From Flavobacteriaceae bacterium (GTDB taxonomy: Bacteria; Bacteroidota; Bacteroidia; Flavobacteriales; Flavobacteriaceae), in contig JASBUG010000031.1 of NCBI GenBank assembly GCA_030148025.1, positions 53,068 through 117,067 on the forward strand: a DNA stretch of 64,000 bases. The letters are read 5' to 3'. This document shows positions 1 to 8,182 of the stretch, piece by piece (the first letter of the stretch is position 1; every line of letters begins with the position of its first letter). A model generated the notes under the pieces. It had not been told where the DNA came from. It saw only the letters and a list, made by a program, of their open reading frames with translations, and searched no databases. A program made the position numbers and the translations under genes.

Positions 1-1
1 G

Positions 2-118
2 CTAAATAAACAGCAAAAGGAATTTTTTGAAAATATGAGAAATGATGAACATTTCGAACCTAAACCAGAGAGTACAGATCGTTCATTCTTTGAAAAGGTT
101 AAAGATATGTTTTCTTAA
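2..118 (+). CDS. dnaJ: C-terminal end of chaperone DnaJ (partial)
   Basis: An open frame enters from the left edge and stops with TAA at 116-118, giving the last 38 residues of a protein. The charged tail ends in SFFEKVKDMFS, which I recognise as the usual C-terminus of flavobacterial DnaJ, the Hsp40 co-chaperone that delivers substrates to DnaK. No J-domain or zinc centre lies inside the window, so the call rests on the tail and on my recollection that dnaJ often precedes an ABC exporter operon in this family. Two terminators follow it. Confidence 0.65.
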   Translation, partial: LNKQQKEFFENMRNDEHFEPKPESTDRSFFEKVKDMFS

Positions 119-230
119 CATATGTTAATTTTAGAAGGTATGTTTTGTGACTTATTTCTTTCGTTAGCCCTTATAATTGAAGATAATTTTCTATTTTAAG
201 AATTATTTAAGAAAAAACAGTATATTTGGA

Positions 231-265
231 TTACCACTAACTCAAGTTGGTGGTAATTTTTCTTT
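231..265 (+). terminator. Rho-independent terminator after dnaJ (first of two)
   Basis: TTACCACTAAC and GTTGGTGGTAA form an 11-bp stem with one G:T pair around a TCAA loop (231-256), followed by a T-rich run with one C. It ends the dnaJ transcript. Confidence 0.8.
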
Positions 266-280
266 TTCATAGCAATTTTT

Positions 281-313
281 CCCATCCTTATTTTTAAGGG
301 TGGGTTTTGTTTT
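281..313 (+). terminator. Second tandem terminator after dnaJ
   Basis: CCCATCCTTA pairs with TAAGGGTGGG, with one wobble, around a short T loop and is followed by TTTTGTTTTA. It lies only about 15 bp after the first terminator, so dnaJ transcription is doubly insulated from the ABC exporter operon. Confidence 0.65.
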
Positions 314-398
314 ATGACAATTCTATTTTTAAAATAAGTAAATTGCTGTAACATTTAATACCTTTAGCACACTTATTTAAAACACTAAAATCATCTAA

Positions 399-1325
399 AT
401 GAATAATTTGTTAGTGGCCGATACGGTCTCTAAAAGTTTTGGAAATTTTAAAGCATTGAACAATGTTTCAATTGAAGTTCCGAAGGGCAGTATTTTTGGA
501 TTATTAGGACCTAACGGTGCTGGTAAAACCACCTTAATAAGAGTTATTAATCAAATAACAATGCCAGATACAGGTAGCGTACTGTTAGATGGAGAAGCTT
601 TAAAACCACAGCATATTAAAGATATTGGTTATTTGCCAGAAGAACGAGGACTTTATAAGTCTATGAAGGTTGGAGAACAGGCATTATATCTAGCTCAGCT
701 TAAAGGAATGAGCAAGTCTGAAGCAAAACAACGCTTAAAATATTGGTTTGAAAAGTTAGAAATTGGCGATTGGTGGAACAAGAAAATTCAAGAGCTTTCA
801 AAAGGGATGGCTCAAAAAATTCAGTTTGTGGTAACTGTATTGCATCGTCCAAAATTATTAATTTTTGATGAGCCTTTTTCTGGGTTCGATCCAATAAACG
901 CTAACTTAATTAAGGATGAGATTTTACAATTAAGAGAAGAAGGAGCAACGGTAATATTTTCAACACATCGTATGGAGTCGGTTGAAGAATTATGCGATCA
1001 TATCGCGTTAATACATAAATCCAATAAAATATTAGACGGAAAACTACAGGACATTAAACGTCAATACAAAACCAATACTTTTGAGGTTGGTTTGGTAACC
1101 GAAAATGAAACAGAGTTAACAAAGATAATTAACGCTAAATTTGAGACTACACCAGCAGATTTTAAATCGTTGAATGATGATTTAAAACTCAATATAAAAT
1201 TAAAGGATTCGGAAACTTCAAACGATCTATTGTCGTTTTTAACAAGTAAGGCACAAGTAAATCATTTTAATGAATTAGTGCCATCAGCCAATGATATTTT
1301 TATTCAAACTGTTAAGAATAGCTAA
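399..1325 (+). CDS. ABC transporter ATP-binding protein, NatA-like
   Basis: Cytoplasmic ATPase subunit of an ABC-2 type exporter. Visible motifs are Walker A GPNGAGKTT (37-45), signature LSKGM (133-137), Walker B LLIFDEP (153-159) and the H-loop histidine at 190. About 100 further residues at the C-terminus fit the DUF4162-type extension of NatA/CcmA-like ATPases. The length of 308 aa is normal. The ATG at 399 is the first start in a well-conserved N-terminus. The permease begins two bases after the stop, so the two are surely one transporter. NatAB pumps sodium in Bacillus, but the substrate here cannot be told from sequence. Confidence 0.9.
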   Translation: MNNLLVADTVSKSFGNFKALNNVSIEVPKGSIFGLLGPNGAGKTTLIRVINQITMPDTGSVLLDGEALKPQHIKDIGYLPEERGLYKSMKVGEQALYLAQLKGMSKSEAKQRLKYWFEKLEIGDWWNKKIQELSKGMAQKIQFVVTVLHRPKLLIFDEPFSGFDPINANLIKDEILQLREEGATVIFSTHRMESVEELCDHIALIHKSNKILDGKLQDIKRQYKTNTFEVGLVTENETELTKIINAKFETTPADFKSLNDDLKLNIKLKDSETSNDLLSFLTSKAQVNHFNELVPSANDIFIQTVKNS

Positions 1326-1327
1326 TT

Positions 1328-2641
1328 ATGAATCATTTACCACTAATAATAAAACGCGAGTACTTAACAAAGGTTAAAAATAAATCATTCATTATTATGA
1401 CCATTTTAAGTCCTTTGATAATGATAGCGCTTATAGCTGTAGTAGCCTACTTGTCGCAACTTAATAATAATAAGGAACGAACCATTTCAATATTGGATGA
1501 GTCTGGTTTAGTAGAAAAAATATTTACGAGTACCGATAATACAAAATACATTGTATTGAATAATATTTCGCTAGATGAAGCGAAACAACAAGTAGAAGAG
1601 AAAGAAGAGTATGGATTGCTTCATATTGCTAGTGGAAATGGTATTGATGAAGTTTCTAAAAGTATAAAGTTTTACTCTAAGGACACTCCATCTATTACTG
1701 TTATAGAAAGTTTGGAAAGTAAACTGGAAAAAGAGCTTAAAGACCAGAAATTAGTAGAAGAAGGCGTTGATGTAGAAAAACTTAAATCTACAAGAGTGTC
1801 AATTGATATTGCTCAAGAGAGCTTTTTAGGTGAAAGAACATCAAAAGCAGGTAATATTATGAAGCTTGTATTTGGTGGAGCAGCAGGATATTTGCTGTTT
1901 ATGTTTATTATTATATATGGTAATATGATAATGCGAAGCGTCATTGAAGAAAAAACCAGTAGAATTATTGAGGTTATTATTTCTTCGGTTAAACCAGTAC
2001 AATTAATGCTTGGGAAAATTATTGGAACATCACTGGCAGGAATTACGCAGTTTTTAATTTGGATGATTTTAGGAGGAATTTTGCTTACCTCATTATCAAT
2101 GATATTTAATATTGATTTAGCGCAAATGCAAACGCCTCAACAAGAGCTAATGCAACAAGCAATAGAATCTCCCGATTTTAATGATAAGGTACAGTTAATT
2201 TTTAATGAGTTTAGAAGTTTGCCAATTCTAAACTTAATTATAGCATTTATTCTATTTTTTGTTGGAGGTTACTTATTATATAGTTCACTATATGCAGCTA
2301 TTGGAGCTGCAGTAGATAATGAAACAGACACACAGCAATTCATGATGCCAATTTTAATGCCTCTTATATTAGCTGTTTATGTTGGGATCTTTACAGTTAT
2401 AGAAGATCCTCATGGTACCGTTTCAACAGTATTTTCTTTTATACCTTTTACATCTCCAGTAGTTATGCTTATGCGTATTCCTTTTGGTGTCCCAATTTGG
2501 CAGCAAATAGTTTCTGTCTTGTTATTAATTGGTACCTTTATGTTTACTGTATGGTTTGCTGCTAAAATATATCGTGTAGGGATATTAATGTATGGTAAAA
2601 AACCAAGCTATAAAGAATTATATAAATGGTTAAGGTATTAA
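1328..2641 (+). CDS. ABC-2 type transporter permease, NatB-like
   Basis: Membrane subunit paired with the upstream ATPase. It has a first transmembrane helix near residues 22-44, a long extracytoplasmic part of about 130 residues with charged coiled segments, and then a block of five or six helices from about residue 180 to 420. The sequence EEKTSRIIEVIISSVKP just after the second helix is the conserved coupling region of ABC-2 permeases. The 437 aa fit the NatB/YhaP type. The gene starts two bases after the ATPase stop and is followed one base later by the mscS-like gene, so translation is probably coupled. Confidence 0.88.
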   Translation: MNHLPLIIKREYLTKVKNKSFIIMTILSPLIMIALIAVVAYLSQLNNNKERTISILDESGLVEKIFTSTDNTKYIVLNNISLDEAKQQVEEKEEYGLLHIASGNGIDEVSKSIKFYSKDTPSITVIESLESKLEKELKDQKLVEEGVDVEKLKSTRVSIDIAQESFLGERTSKAGNIMKLVFGGAAGYLLFMFIIIYGNMIMRSVIEEKTSRIIEVIISSVKPVQLMLGKIIGTSLAGITQFLIWMILGGILLTSLSMIFNIDLAQMQTPQQELMQQAIESPDFNDKVQLIFNEFRSLPILNLIIAFILFFVGGYLLYSSLYAAIGAAVDNETDTQQFMMPILMPLILAVYVGIFTVIEDPHGTVSTVFSFIPFTSPVVMLMRIPFGVPIWQQIVSVLLLIGTFMFTVWFAAKIYRVGILMYGKKPSYKELYKWLRY

Positions 2642-2642
2642 T

Positions 2643-3470
2643 ATGGAAGAACTTGTCAAGTTTTTAAATAAAAATATCATCACTTTTGGAGAAGATGGTC
2701 ATATCTCTCCTAAGATGATACTTATAATAATTGTTGTTTTTATTATAACATCAATTTTACTAAAAGGAATAAAAAAACTTGTAACACGAAAACTACCTGA
2801 AGAAGACAAACTAAAGTTTACATCTGTATTTTCTTTTACGCGTTACTTCATTTATCTAGTTGTAATTTTAATCGCCATGCAAAACATGGGAATTAATGTT
2901 ACTGCAATTTTTGCAGCATCAGCAGCTCTATTGGTAGGTGTTGGTCTAGCTTTACAAACCTTTTTTCAAGATATTATTTCCGGAATATTTATTTTGGTCG
3001 ATCAATCTGTTCATGTTGGTGATATTATAGAAATAGATGGAAAAGTAGGTAGGGTTGAAGAAATTAAACTTCGAACCACAAGGGCGGTAACTATTGATAA
3101 TAAAGTTTTGGTTATTCCTAATCACAAGTATTTAACATCGATACTTTATAACTGGACTGAAAACGGCACCAAAACAAGAGAGAGTGTTATGGTTGGTGTA
3201 GCATATGGCACAGATGTTGATTTAGTAAAACAGTTATTATTGGAAGTTGCTAATAATCATTCAAGTGTATTAAAAAAACCAGAGCCAATTGTATTGTTTA
3301 TGAATTTTGGAGATAGTTCGCTCGATTTTAAATTGGTATTTACGCTTAATAATAGTTTTGAAGCTGTCGTACCACAAAGCGATATTCGTTTTGAAATAAA
3401 TAGAGTATTTAAAGAACATAATATTAGTATACCATTTCCGCAAAGAGATGTGCATTTGTATAACAAATAA
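2643..3470 (+). CDS. Mechanosensitive ion channel, MscS family
   Basis: Small MscS-type channel of 275 aa in the cytoplasmic membrane, expected to open under membrane tension and release solutes during osmotic downshift. Hydrophobic helices lie near 25-42, 65-82 and 88-112. The third carries the Ala/Gly-rich pore pattern AASAALLVGVGLALQ and runs into FFQDIISGIFILVDQ, the classic MscS junction. A beta domain (VGDIIEIDGKVGRVEEI) and a mixed C-terminal domain follow. It starts one base after the permease stop and belongs to the same operon. Confidence 0.92.
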   Translation: MEELVKFLNKNIITFGEDGHISPKMILIIIVVFIITSILLKGIKKLVTRKLPEEDKLKFTSVFSFTRYFIYLVVILIAMQNMGINVTAIFAASAALLVGVGLALQTFFQDIISGIFILVDQSVHVGDIIEIDGKVGRVEEIKLRTTRAVTIDNKVLVIPNHKYLTSILYNWTENGTKTRESVMVGVAYGTDVDLVKQLLLEVANNHSSVLKKPEPIVLFMNFGDSSLDFKLVFTLNNSFEAVVPQSDIRFEINRVFKEHNISIPFPQRDVHLYNK

Positions 3471-3481
3471 GAAAAAACTTT

Positions 3482-4645
3482 ATGCCACAAATATTAGTAA
3501 TAGAAGACGAAGCAGCAATTAGAAGGGTGCTTGTTAAAATTTTATCTGAAGAAAATGATTCTTACCAAGTTGAAGAAGCTGAAGATGGGTTGTTAGGTAT
3601 AGAAAAGATAAAAAAGGAGGACTTTGATTTGGTGTTATGCGATATTAAAATGCCAAAGATGGATGGTGTTGAGGTATTGGAGGCAATTAAAAAAATAAAA
3701 CCAGAAATTCCTGTAGTTATGATATCTGGACATGGCGACCTAGATACAGCAGTAAATACAATGCGATTAGGAGCTTTTGATTATATATCTAAACCACCAG
3801 ATTTAAATCGCTTATTGAATACGGTTAGAAATGCACTGGACAGAAAGGAATTGGTTGTTGAGAATAAGCTTTTAAAGAAAAAAGTTAGTAAGAACTATGA
3901 AATGGTTGGTGAGAGCAAGGAAATTGCTCAAATTAAGGAGATGATAGAAAAAGTTGCGCCAACAGATGCACGAGTTTTAATTACTGGACCTAATGGAACA
4001 GGTAAAGAACTGGTAGCGCATTGGTTACATCAAAAAAGTGAACGCTCAAAAGGCCCAATGATAGAAGTGAATTGTGCTGCAATACCAAGTGAACTTATTG
4101 AAAGTGAATTGTTTGGTCATGTTAAAGGAGCATTTACCAGTGCCAATAAAGATCGTGCTGGAAAATTTGAAGCAGCTAACGGAGGAACTATTTTTCTTGA
4201 TGAAATTGGAGATATGAGCCTATCTGCACAGGCCAAAGTTTTGAGAGCTTTGCAAGAAAGTAGAATACAACGTGTTGGAAGTGATAAAGATATTAAGGTA
4301 AATGTTAGGGTTGTAGCAGCAACCAATAAGGATCTTAAAAAGGAAATTGCAGACGGAAAATTTAGAGAAGATCTATATCATAGACTAGCAGTTATTTTAA
4401 TTAAAGTCCCTGCCTTAAACGATAGACGTAGTGATATTCCTTTATTAATAGATTATTTTTCTGGAAAAATAGCCAGAGAACAAGGTATAACTAAAAAATC
4501 GTTTTCATCTAAAGCCATTAAATTACTTCAGGAATATGATTGGACAGGAAATATCAGGGAGCTACGAAATGTTATAGAACGCTTAATAATATTAGGAGAA
4601 ACCGAAGTAAGCGAAGCTGATGTGAAAATGTTTGCTAGCAAATAA
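3482..4645 (+). CDS. Sigma-54 activator-type response regulator lacking a DNA-binding domain
   Basis: Receiver domain (about 1-120) with phosphoacceptor D54 and switch residues S82 and K104, then a sigma-54 AAA+ domain with Walker A GPNGTGKE (169-176) and Walker B GGTIFLDEIG (234-243). The sigma-54 contact loop reads GAFTSA (216-221) instead of the canonical GAFTGA. The protein ends at residue 387, shortly after the AAA+ lid, so the Fis-type helix-turn-helix normally found at the C-terminus is missing. A strong terminator follows at once and no HTH-coding sequence follows the stop, so this looks like a genuine short form and not a frameshift. It may act from solution or have a role apart from DNA-bound activation. 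No partner kinase is adjacent. Confidence 0.9.
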   Translation: MPQILVIEDEAAIRRVLVKILSEENDSYQVEEAEDGLLGIEKIKKEDFDLVLCDIKMPKMDGVEVLEAIKKIKPEIPVVMISGHGDLDTAVNTMRLGAFDYISKPPDLNRLLNTVRNALDRKELVVENKLLKKKVSKNYEMVGESKEIAQIKEMIEKVAPTDARVLITGPNGTGKELVAHWLHQKSERSKGPMIEVNCAAIPSELIESELFGHVKGAFTSANKDRAGKFEAANGGTIFLDEIGDMSLSAQAKVLRALQESRIQRVGSDKDIKVNVRVVAATNKDLKKEIADGKFREDLYHRLAVILIKVPALNDRRSDIPLLIDYFSGKIAREQGITKKSFSSKAIKLLQEYDWTGNIRELRNVIERLIILGETEVSEADVKMFASK

Positions 4646-4647
4646 AT

Positions 4648-4678
4648 AAAAAAAACTGCCATAGGCAGTTTTTTTTAT
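4648..4678. terminator. Bidirectional terminator between convergent genes
   Basis: AAACTGCC and GGCAGTTT pair around ATA, with an A-run before and a T-run after the stem. It can end the regulator transcript on the plus strand and the secreted-protein gene on the minus strand, whose stop codon lies inside the T-run. Confidence 0.88.
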
Positions 4679-5403
4679 TTATTACAATCACTTAGTTTTT
4701 CTAAATAATTTGAGGTGACATTTTTGATTAATGTCAAGTAGTGTGTTTTAATAGATTTAATATCCTTTTTTAAAAAGGCATTCTTATCATGTTCAACTTG
4801 AGCAATTTCAGAGCTGCAATCACAGGCATCTAAAATATCATTGAATGCTTTAATATTTGCAGATAGGGCAGATTCATTTTTTTCAATTAGTTGTTCTTTT
4901 TTAATAAGTAAACCCTTTGCTTCTTTTTCGGCAAGTTTTTGTTTTAATTGAGCTTCTTTTAGTTTTAATTCAATTTGTTGCTGTTCTAGCTTTAAACGTT
5001 CATGTTCTAACTCAGCTAATGCTTCATCTTCAACACTTAATTTGGTGCATATCTCAAGTTCGTTAATAACATCTTTTGCAATATCTCTAGCTCGTTTTAC
5101 GTAAAAACGACCATCTTCATAAGTTTTAATAGTTTCAACTTTTTTTAGTAACGCATGCGCGTCATAAGCGTAGTTGTATGAAGCTTCGCAACCACAGTCA
5201 TTTAATGTTTTTTTAGCTCTTTCAAAAGCTTCAAAAGAGCGCTGAGAATAGTGCTTTAAATGAGTGATGTTATTTGCTTCGTAAGCAGATTTAACATGTG
5301 AATATGCATAAATTACATCAGAGTGTGCATCAGCACAATTAGGTTGAGCATGCAATTGTAACCCTGCAAAAAATAGTAATAAATAAACGTAGTTTTTTTT
5401 CAT
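4675..5403 (-). CDS. Secreted coiled-coil protein of unknown function
   Basis: I do not recognise a named family. The 242-aa product begins with a signal peptide of about 19 residues (hydrophobic LLLFFAGLQL, then HAQ at the cleavage site). A Cys-containing helical part follows (CADAHSD, CGCEASY), then a strongly charged coiled coil from about 125 to 180 rich in Glu, Lys and Gln, and a short C-terminal part with CDC and a final CNK. The even number of cysteines suggests disulfides in the periplasm. It stands alone on the minus strand, convergent with the response regulator and sharing its bidirectional terminator. Confidence 0.75.
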   Translation of the reverse strand: MKKNYVYLLLFFAGLQLHAQPNCADAHSDVIYAYSHVKSAYEANNITHLKHYSQRSFEAFERAKKTLNDCGCEASYNYAYDAHALLKKVETIKTYEDGRFYVKRARDIAKDVINELEICTKLSVEDEALAELEHERLKLEQQQIELKLKEAQLKQKLAEKEAKGLLIKKEQLIEKNESALSANIKAFNDILDACDCSSEIAQVEHDKNAFLKKDIKSIKTHYLTLIKNVTSNYLEKLSDCNK

Positions 5404-5618
5404 GGTATTTGGGTTAATATGTTAAGTAGGTAGAACTAAAGTAGTAAAAAAATACAATTTATCGGATTTTTTAAGCTTTTTATCGATGAAATGCAGTTTC
5501 GTAATACACTTGTAATGAGTGTTATAGAGTTTGAACTAGTAATCTATAACCAGCAAAATAGACGTATTCGGGAACATTTTTGCTAGAAATCTTCAGTATA
5601 TTTAACAAAATTTCGTTT

Positions 5619-6497
5619 ATGAAAACTATTAACATTGAAAATTTTAAAGTTGCTGAAAATATTAGCTTAAAAAATAGACCAACAACTTACTATCTTGGAG
5701 CAGAGGATGACGATGTAGAAAAGGAATTAAGAAAAGTTAGAAAAAAATTAGGGAAGCTTCAGGATACCATGTATGCGCATGGTAAATATGCAGTTTTAAT
5801 TTGTATTCAGGGAATGGATACAGCTGGTAAAGACAGTATGATTCGAGAAGTGTTTAAAGACTTTAATACTCGTGGAATAGTAGTACATAGTTTTAAGGTG
5901 CCAACGCCTAAAGAATTAGCACACGATTATATTTGGAGACACTATATAGCTTTACCAGAAAGAGGTAAATTTGGTATTTTTAACCGTACGCATTATGAAA
6001 ATGTTCTTGTTACGAGAGTACATCCCGAATATATTTTAGGAGAAAACATCCCAACCGTAAATTCTATTGATGATATAAATGATGAGTTTTGGAATAAAAG
6101 GTTTGAACAAATCAACAATTTTGAAAAGCATATTTCTGAGAATGGGACTATTATATTTAAGTTCTTTTTAAACCTGTCTAAAGAAGAGCAAAAAAATAGA
6201 TTACTTAGAAGGTTATATAAACAGGAAAAGAATTGGAAATTTTCTCCAGGAGATCTAAAAGAGCGTAAATTATGGGATAAATACCAAGAATGTTACGAAG
6301 ATGCTATAAATAGAACATCTAAAATGCATGCACCTTGGTATACTATACCAGCAGATAATAAACCTACTGCTAGATATATTGTTGCAAAAATATTGTTTGA
6401 AACACTAAGTACTTACAAGGATATTGTTGAACCTGAGTTGGATGAGGATATCAAAGCGAATATAGAATTGTATAAAAAACAACTGGAAAGTGAATAG
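5619..6497 (+). CDS. ppk2: Polyphosphate kinase 2 family protein
   Basis: PPK2-type kinase that moves phosphate between polyphosphate and nucleotides in the cytoplasm. The P-loop GMDTAGKD (65-72) and the second motif FNRTHYE (121-127) are the PPK2 hallmarks, followed by the lid region rich in Arg (RLLRRLYK). An open frame extends to a TTG at 5580, but the ATG at 5619 gives a 292-aa protein of normal family length. Motif wording resembles the PPK2 subgroups acting on AMP or ADP, but the nucleotide preference cannot be fixed from sequence. The gene is monocistronic and ends at a good terminator. Confidence 0.88.
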   Translation: MKTINIENFKVAENISLKNRPTTYYLGAEDDDVEKELRKVRKKLGKLQDTMYAHGKYAVLICIQGMDTAGKDSMIREVFKDFNTRGIVVHSFKVPTPKELAHDYIWRHYIALPERGKFGIFNRTHYENVLVTRVHPEYILGENIPTVNSIDDINDEFWNKRFEQINNFEKHISENGTIIFKFFLNLSKEEQKNRLLRRLYKQEKNWKFSPGDLKERKLWDKYQECYEDAINRTSKMHAPWYTIPADNKPTARYIVAKILFETLSTYKDIVEPELDEDIKANIELYKKQLESE

Positions 6498-6598
6498 TGA
6501 ATTAAACGTTTTTAAAAAATTAATGTCTTACTAAATAGAAATAGTGTCTTTTTGTAGGTGATTTTTTAGTTCAAGACAATTATTTTGGTAATATTTTT

Positions 6599-6624
6599 AA
6601 ATCCGACGTAAGTCGGATTTTTTT
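6599..6624 (+). terminator. Terminator after the PPK2 gene
   Basis: AAATCCGAC and GTCGGATTT pair perfectly around GTAA and are followed by TTTT. Confidence 0.85.
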
Positions 6625-6686
6625 ATGATTTCTTTTTCAAGTAGAAATTTGAGAAGTAGTATATTTAAAACTTAAAACTATCAACA

Positions 6687-8090
6687 ATGAAGCAAATACT
6701 TTTTTTATTGACCTTAAGTCTTTCTATTGTGTCTTTTGGGCAAACAGATGAAGAAACTATAAAAAGAATTTATGACAATTCTTTAACAAATGGGAAAAGT
6801 TATGAATGGCTGAATTACTTATCTAATCAAATTGGAGGACGCTTATCAGGATCATTAAATGCTGAAAGAGCCGTTCAATGGACCAAAGAAGAATTAGAAA
6901 AATTAGGACTTGATAAAGTTTGGCTTCAACCAGTAATGGTGCCTAAGTGGGTTAGAGGAAATCCAGAGTATGCTTATATAGAAACAGAACCAGGAAAAGT
7001 TACCACAGTCAATATTTGTGCATTGGGAGGATCTGTAGCGACACCAGCTTTAGGAACGAAAGCGAAAGTAATTGAGGTACAAGGGATAGAGGAATTGGAA
7101 GCGCTAGGGCGCGAAAAGATAGAAGGTAAAATAGTGTTCTTTAACAGACCAATGCAAGCTACACTTATCAATACATTTGAGTCGTATGGAGGTTGTGTAA
7201 ACCAACGATATGCTGGAGCGATGGAAGCTGGTAAATATGGAGCAGTAGGAACGATTGTTCGTTCTATGAATTTACGTTTGGATGATTATCCACATACAGG
7301 AAGCATGAGTTATGGAGATACACCAGTTAACGAAAGAATTCCTTCTGCAGCAATAAGCACGAATGATGCCGAGTTATTAAGTAGTCTTTTAAAACTGAAT
7401 AATGATATTGAATTTTACTTTAAGCAAAGCTGTAGACAATTAAAAGATGTATTATCACATAATGTTATTGGGCAAATTACCGGAAGTGAGTTTCCTAATG
7501 AGTTTATAACAGTAGGAGGACATTTAGATTCTTGGGATCTAGGAGATGGTTCGCATGACGATGGTGCTGGTTGCGTGCAATCTATGGACGTTTTAAGATT
7601 GTTAAAAGAATCTGGTATCAAACCTAAGAGGAGCATTAGGGTTGTATTATTTATGAACGAAGAGAATGGTTTGCGAGGTGGAAATAAATATGCAGAAGTG
7701 GCAAAGCAAAAAGGAGAAAATCACATATTTGCTCTAGAAAGTGATTCGGGAGGATTTACACCAAGAGGTTTTTCGTTTGATTGTAGTGATGCAGATTTTA
7801 ACCAGGTTCTAGGTTGGAAACATTTATTCAAACCATATTTAATTCATTATTTTGAAAAGGGTGGAAGTGGAGCCGATATTGGCCCATTAAAAAATAAGAA
7901 TATTGTTTTGGCTGGGTTACGACCAGATACACAACGTTATTTTGATCATCATCATGCAGCAAATGATACATTTGAACATGTTAATAAAAGAGAATTAGAG
8001 CTAGGAGCGGCTACTATGACTTCTTTGGTGTATCTATACGATAAATATGGTGTAAACCCTGTAGAAACTAGAGCTCCTATTAAGGATTAA
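6687..8090 (+). CDS. Secreted M28 metallopeptidase, carboxypeptidase Q-like
   Basis: Exported zinc peptidase of 467 aa. A signal peptide of about 18 residues ends at SFGQ. The catalytic domain is split by a PA-like insert (about 110-250). Di-zinc ligands of clan MH are visible: H279 in GGHLDSWD, bridging Asp in HDDGAG (about 291), the catalytic Glu pair in NEENG (325-326), Asp in ESDSGG (353) and His in FDHHHAANDTFE (about 423). This matches the plasma glutamate carboxypeptidase/PGCP branch, dipeptidases or carboxypeptidases acting on peptides outside the cytoplasm. It follows a terminator, so it has its own promoter. Confidence 0.88.
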   Translation: MKQILFLLTLSLSIVSFGQTDEETIKRIYDNSLTNGKSYEWLNYLSNQIGGRLSGSLNAERAVQWTKEELEKLGLDKVWLQPVMVPKWVRGNPEYAYIETEPGKVTTVNICALGGSVATPALGTKAKVIEVQGIEELEALGREKIEGKIVFFNRPMQATLINTFESYGGCVNQRYAGAMEAGKYGAVGTIVRSMNLRLDDYPHTGSMSYGDTPVNERIPSAAISTNDAELLSSLLKLNNDIEFYFKQSCRQLKDVLSHNVIGQITGSEFPNEFITVGGHLDSWDLGDGSHDDGAGCVQSMDVLRLLKESGIKPKRSIRVVLFMNEENGLRGGNKYAEVAKQKGENHIFALESDSGGFTPRGFSFDCSDADFNQVLGWKHLFKPYLIHYFEKGGSGADIGPLKNKNIVLAGLRPDTQRYFDHHHAANDTFEHVNKRELELGAATMTSLVYLYDKYGVNPVETRAPIKD

Positions 8091-8182
8091 AACTTCATCA
8101 ATTATATAATCTCGTAAAATATTATCGTATTTTACCTTTACTTCTAGTTTTAAAACAACAAATATTATATTTATTAAAAATA

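Noticed and set aside
3482..4645. Frameshift loss of the HTH domain in the response regulator
   Set aside because: A strong bidirectional terminator starts two bases after the stop, and the convergent gene ends there, leaving no room for an HTH remnant.
8114..8135. Inverted repeat GTAAAATA-N6-TATTTTAC after the M28 peptidase gene
   Set aside because: The stem is perfect but only eight bases with very low GC and no T-run, so I did not call it a terminator.
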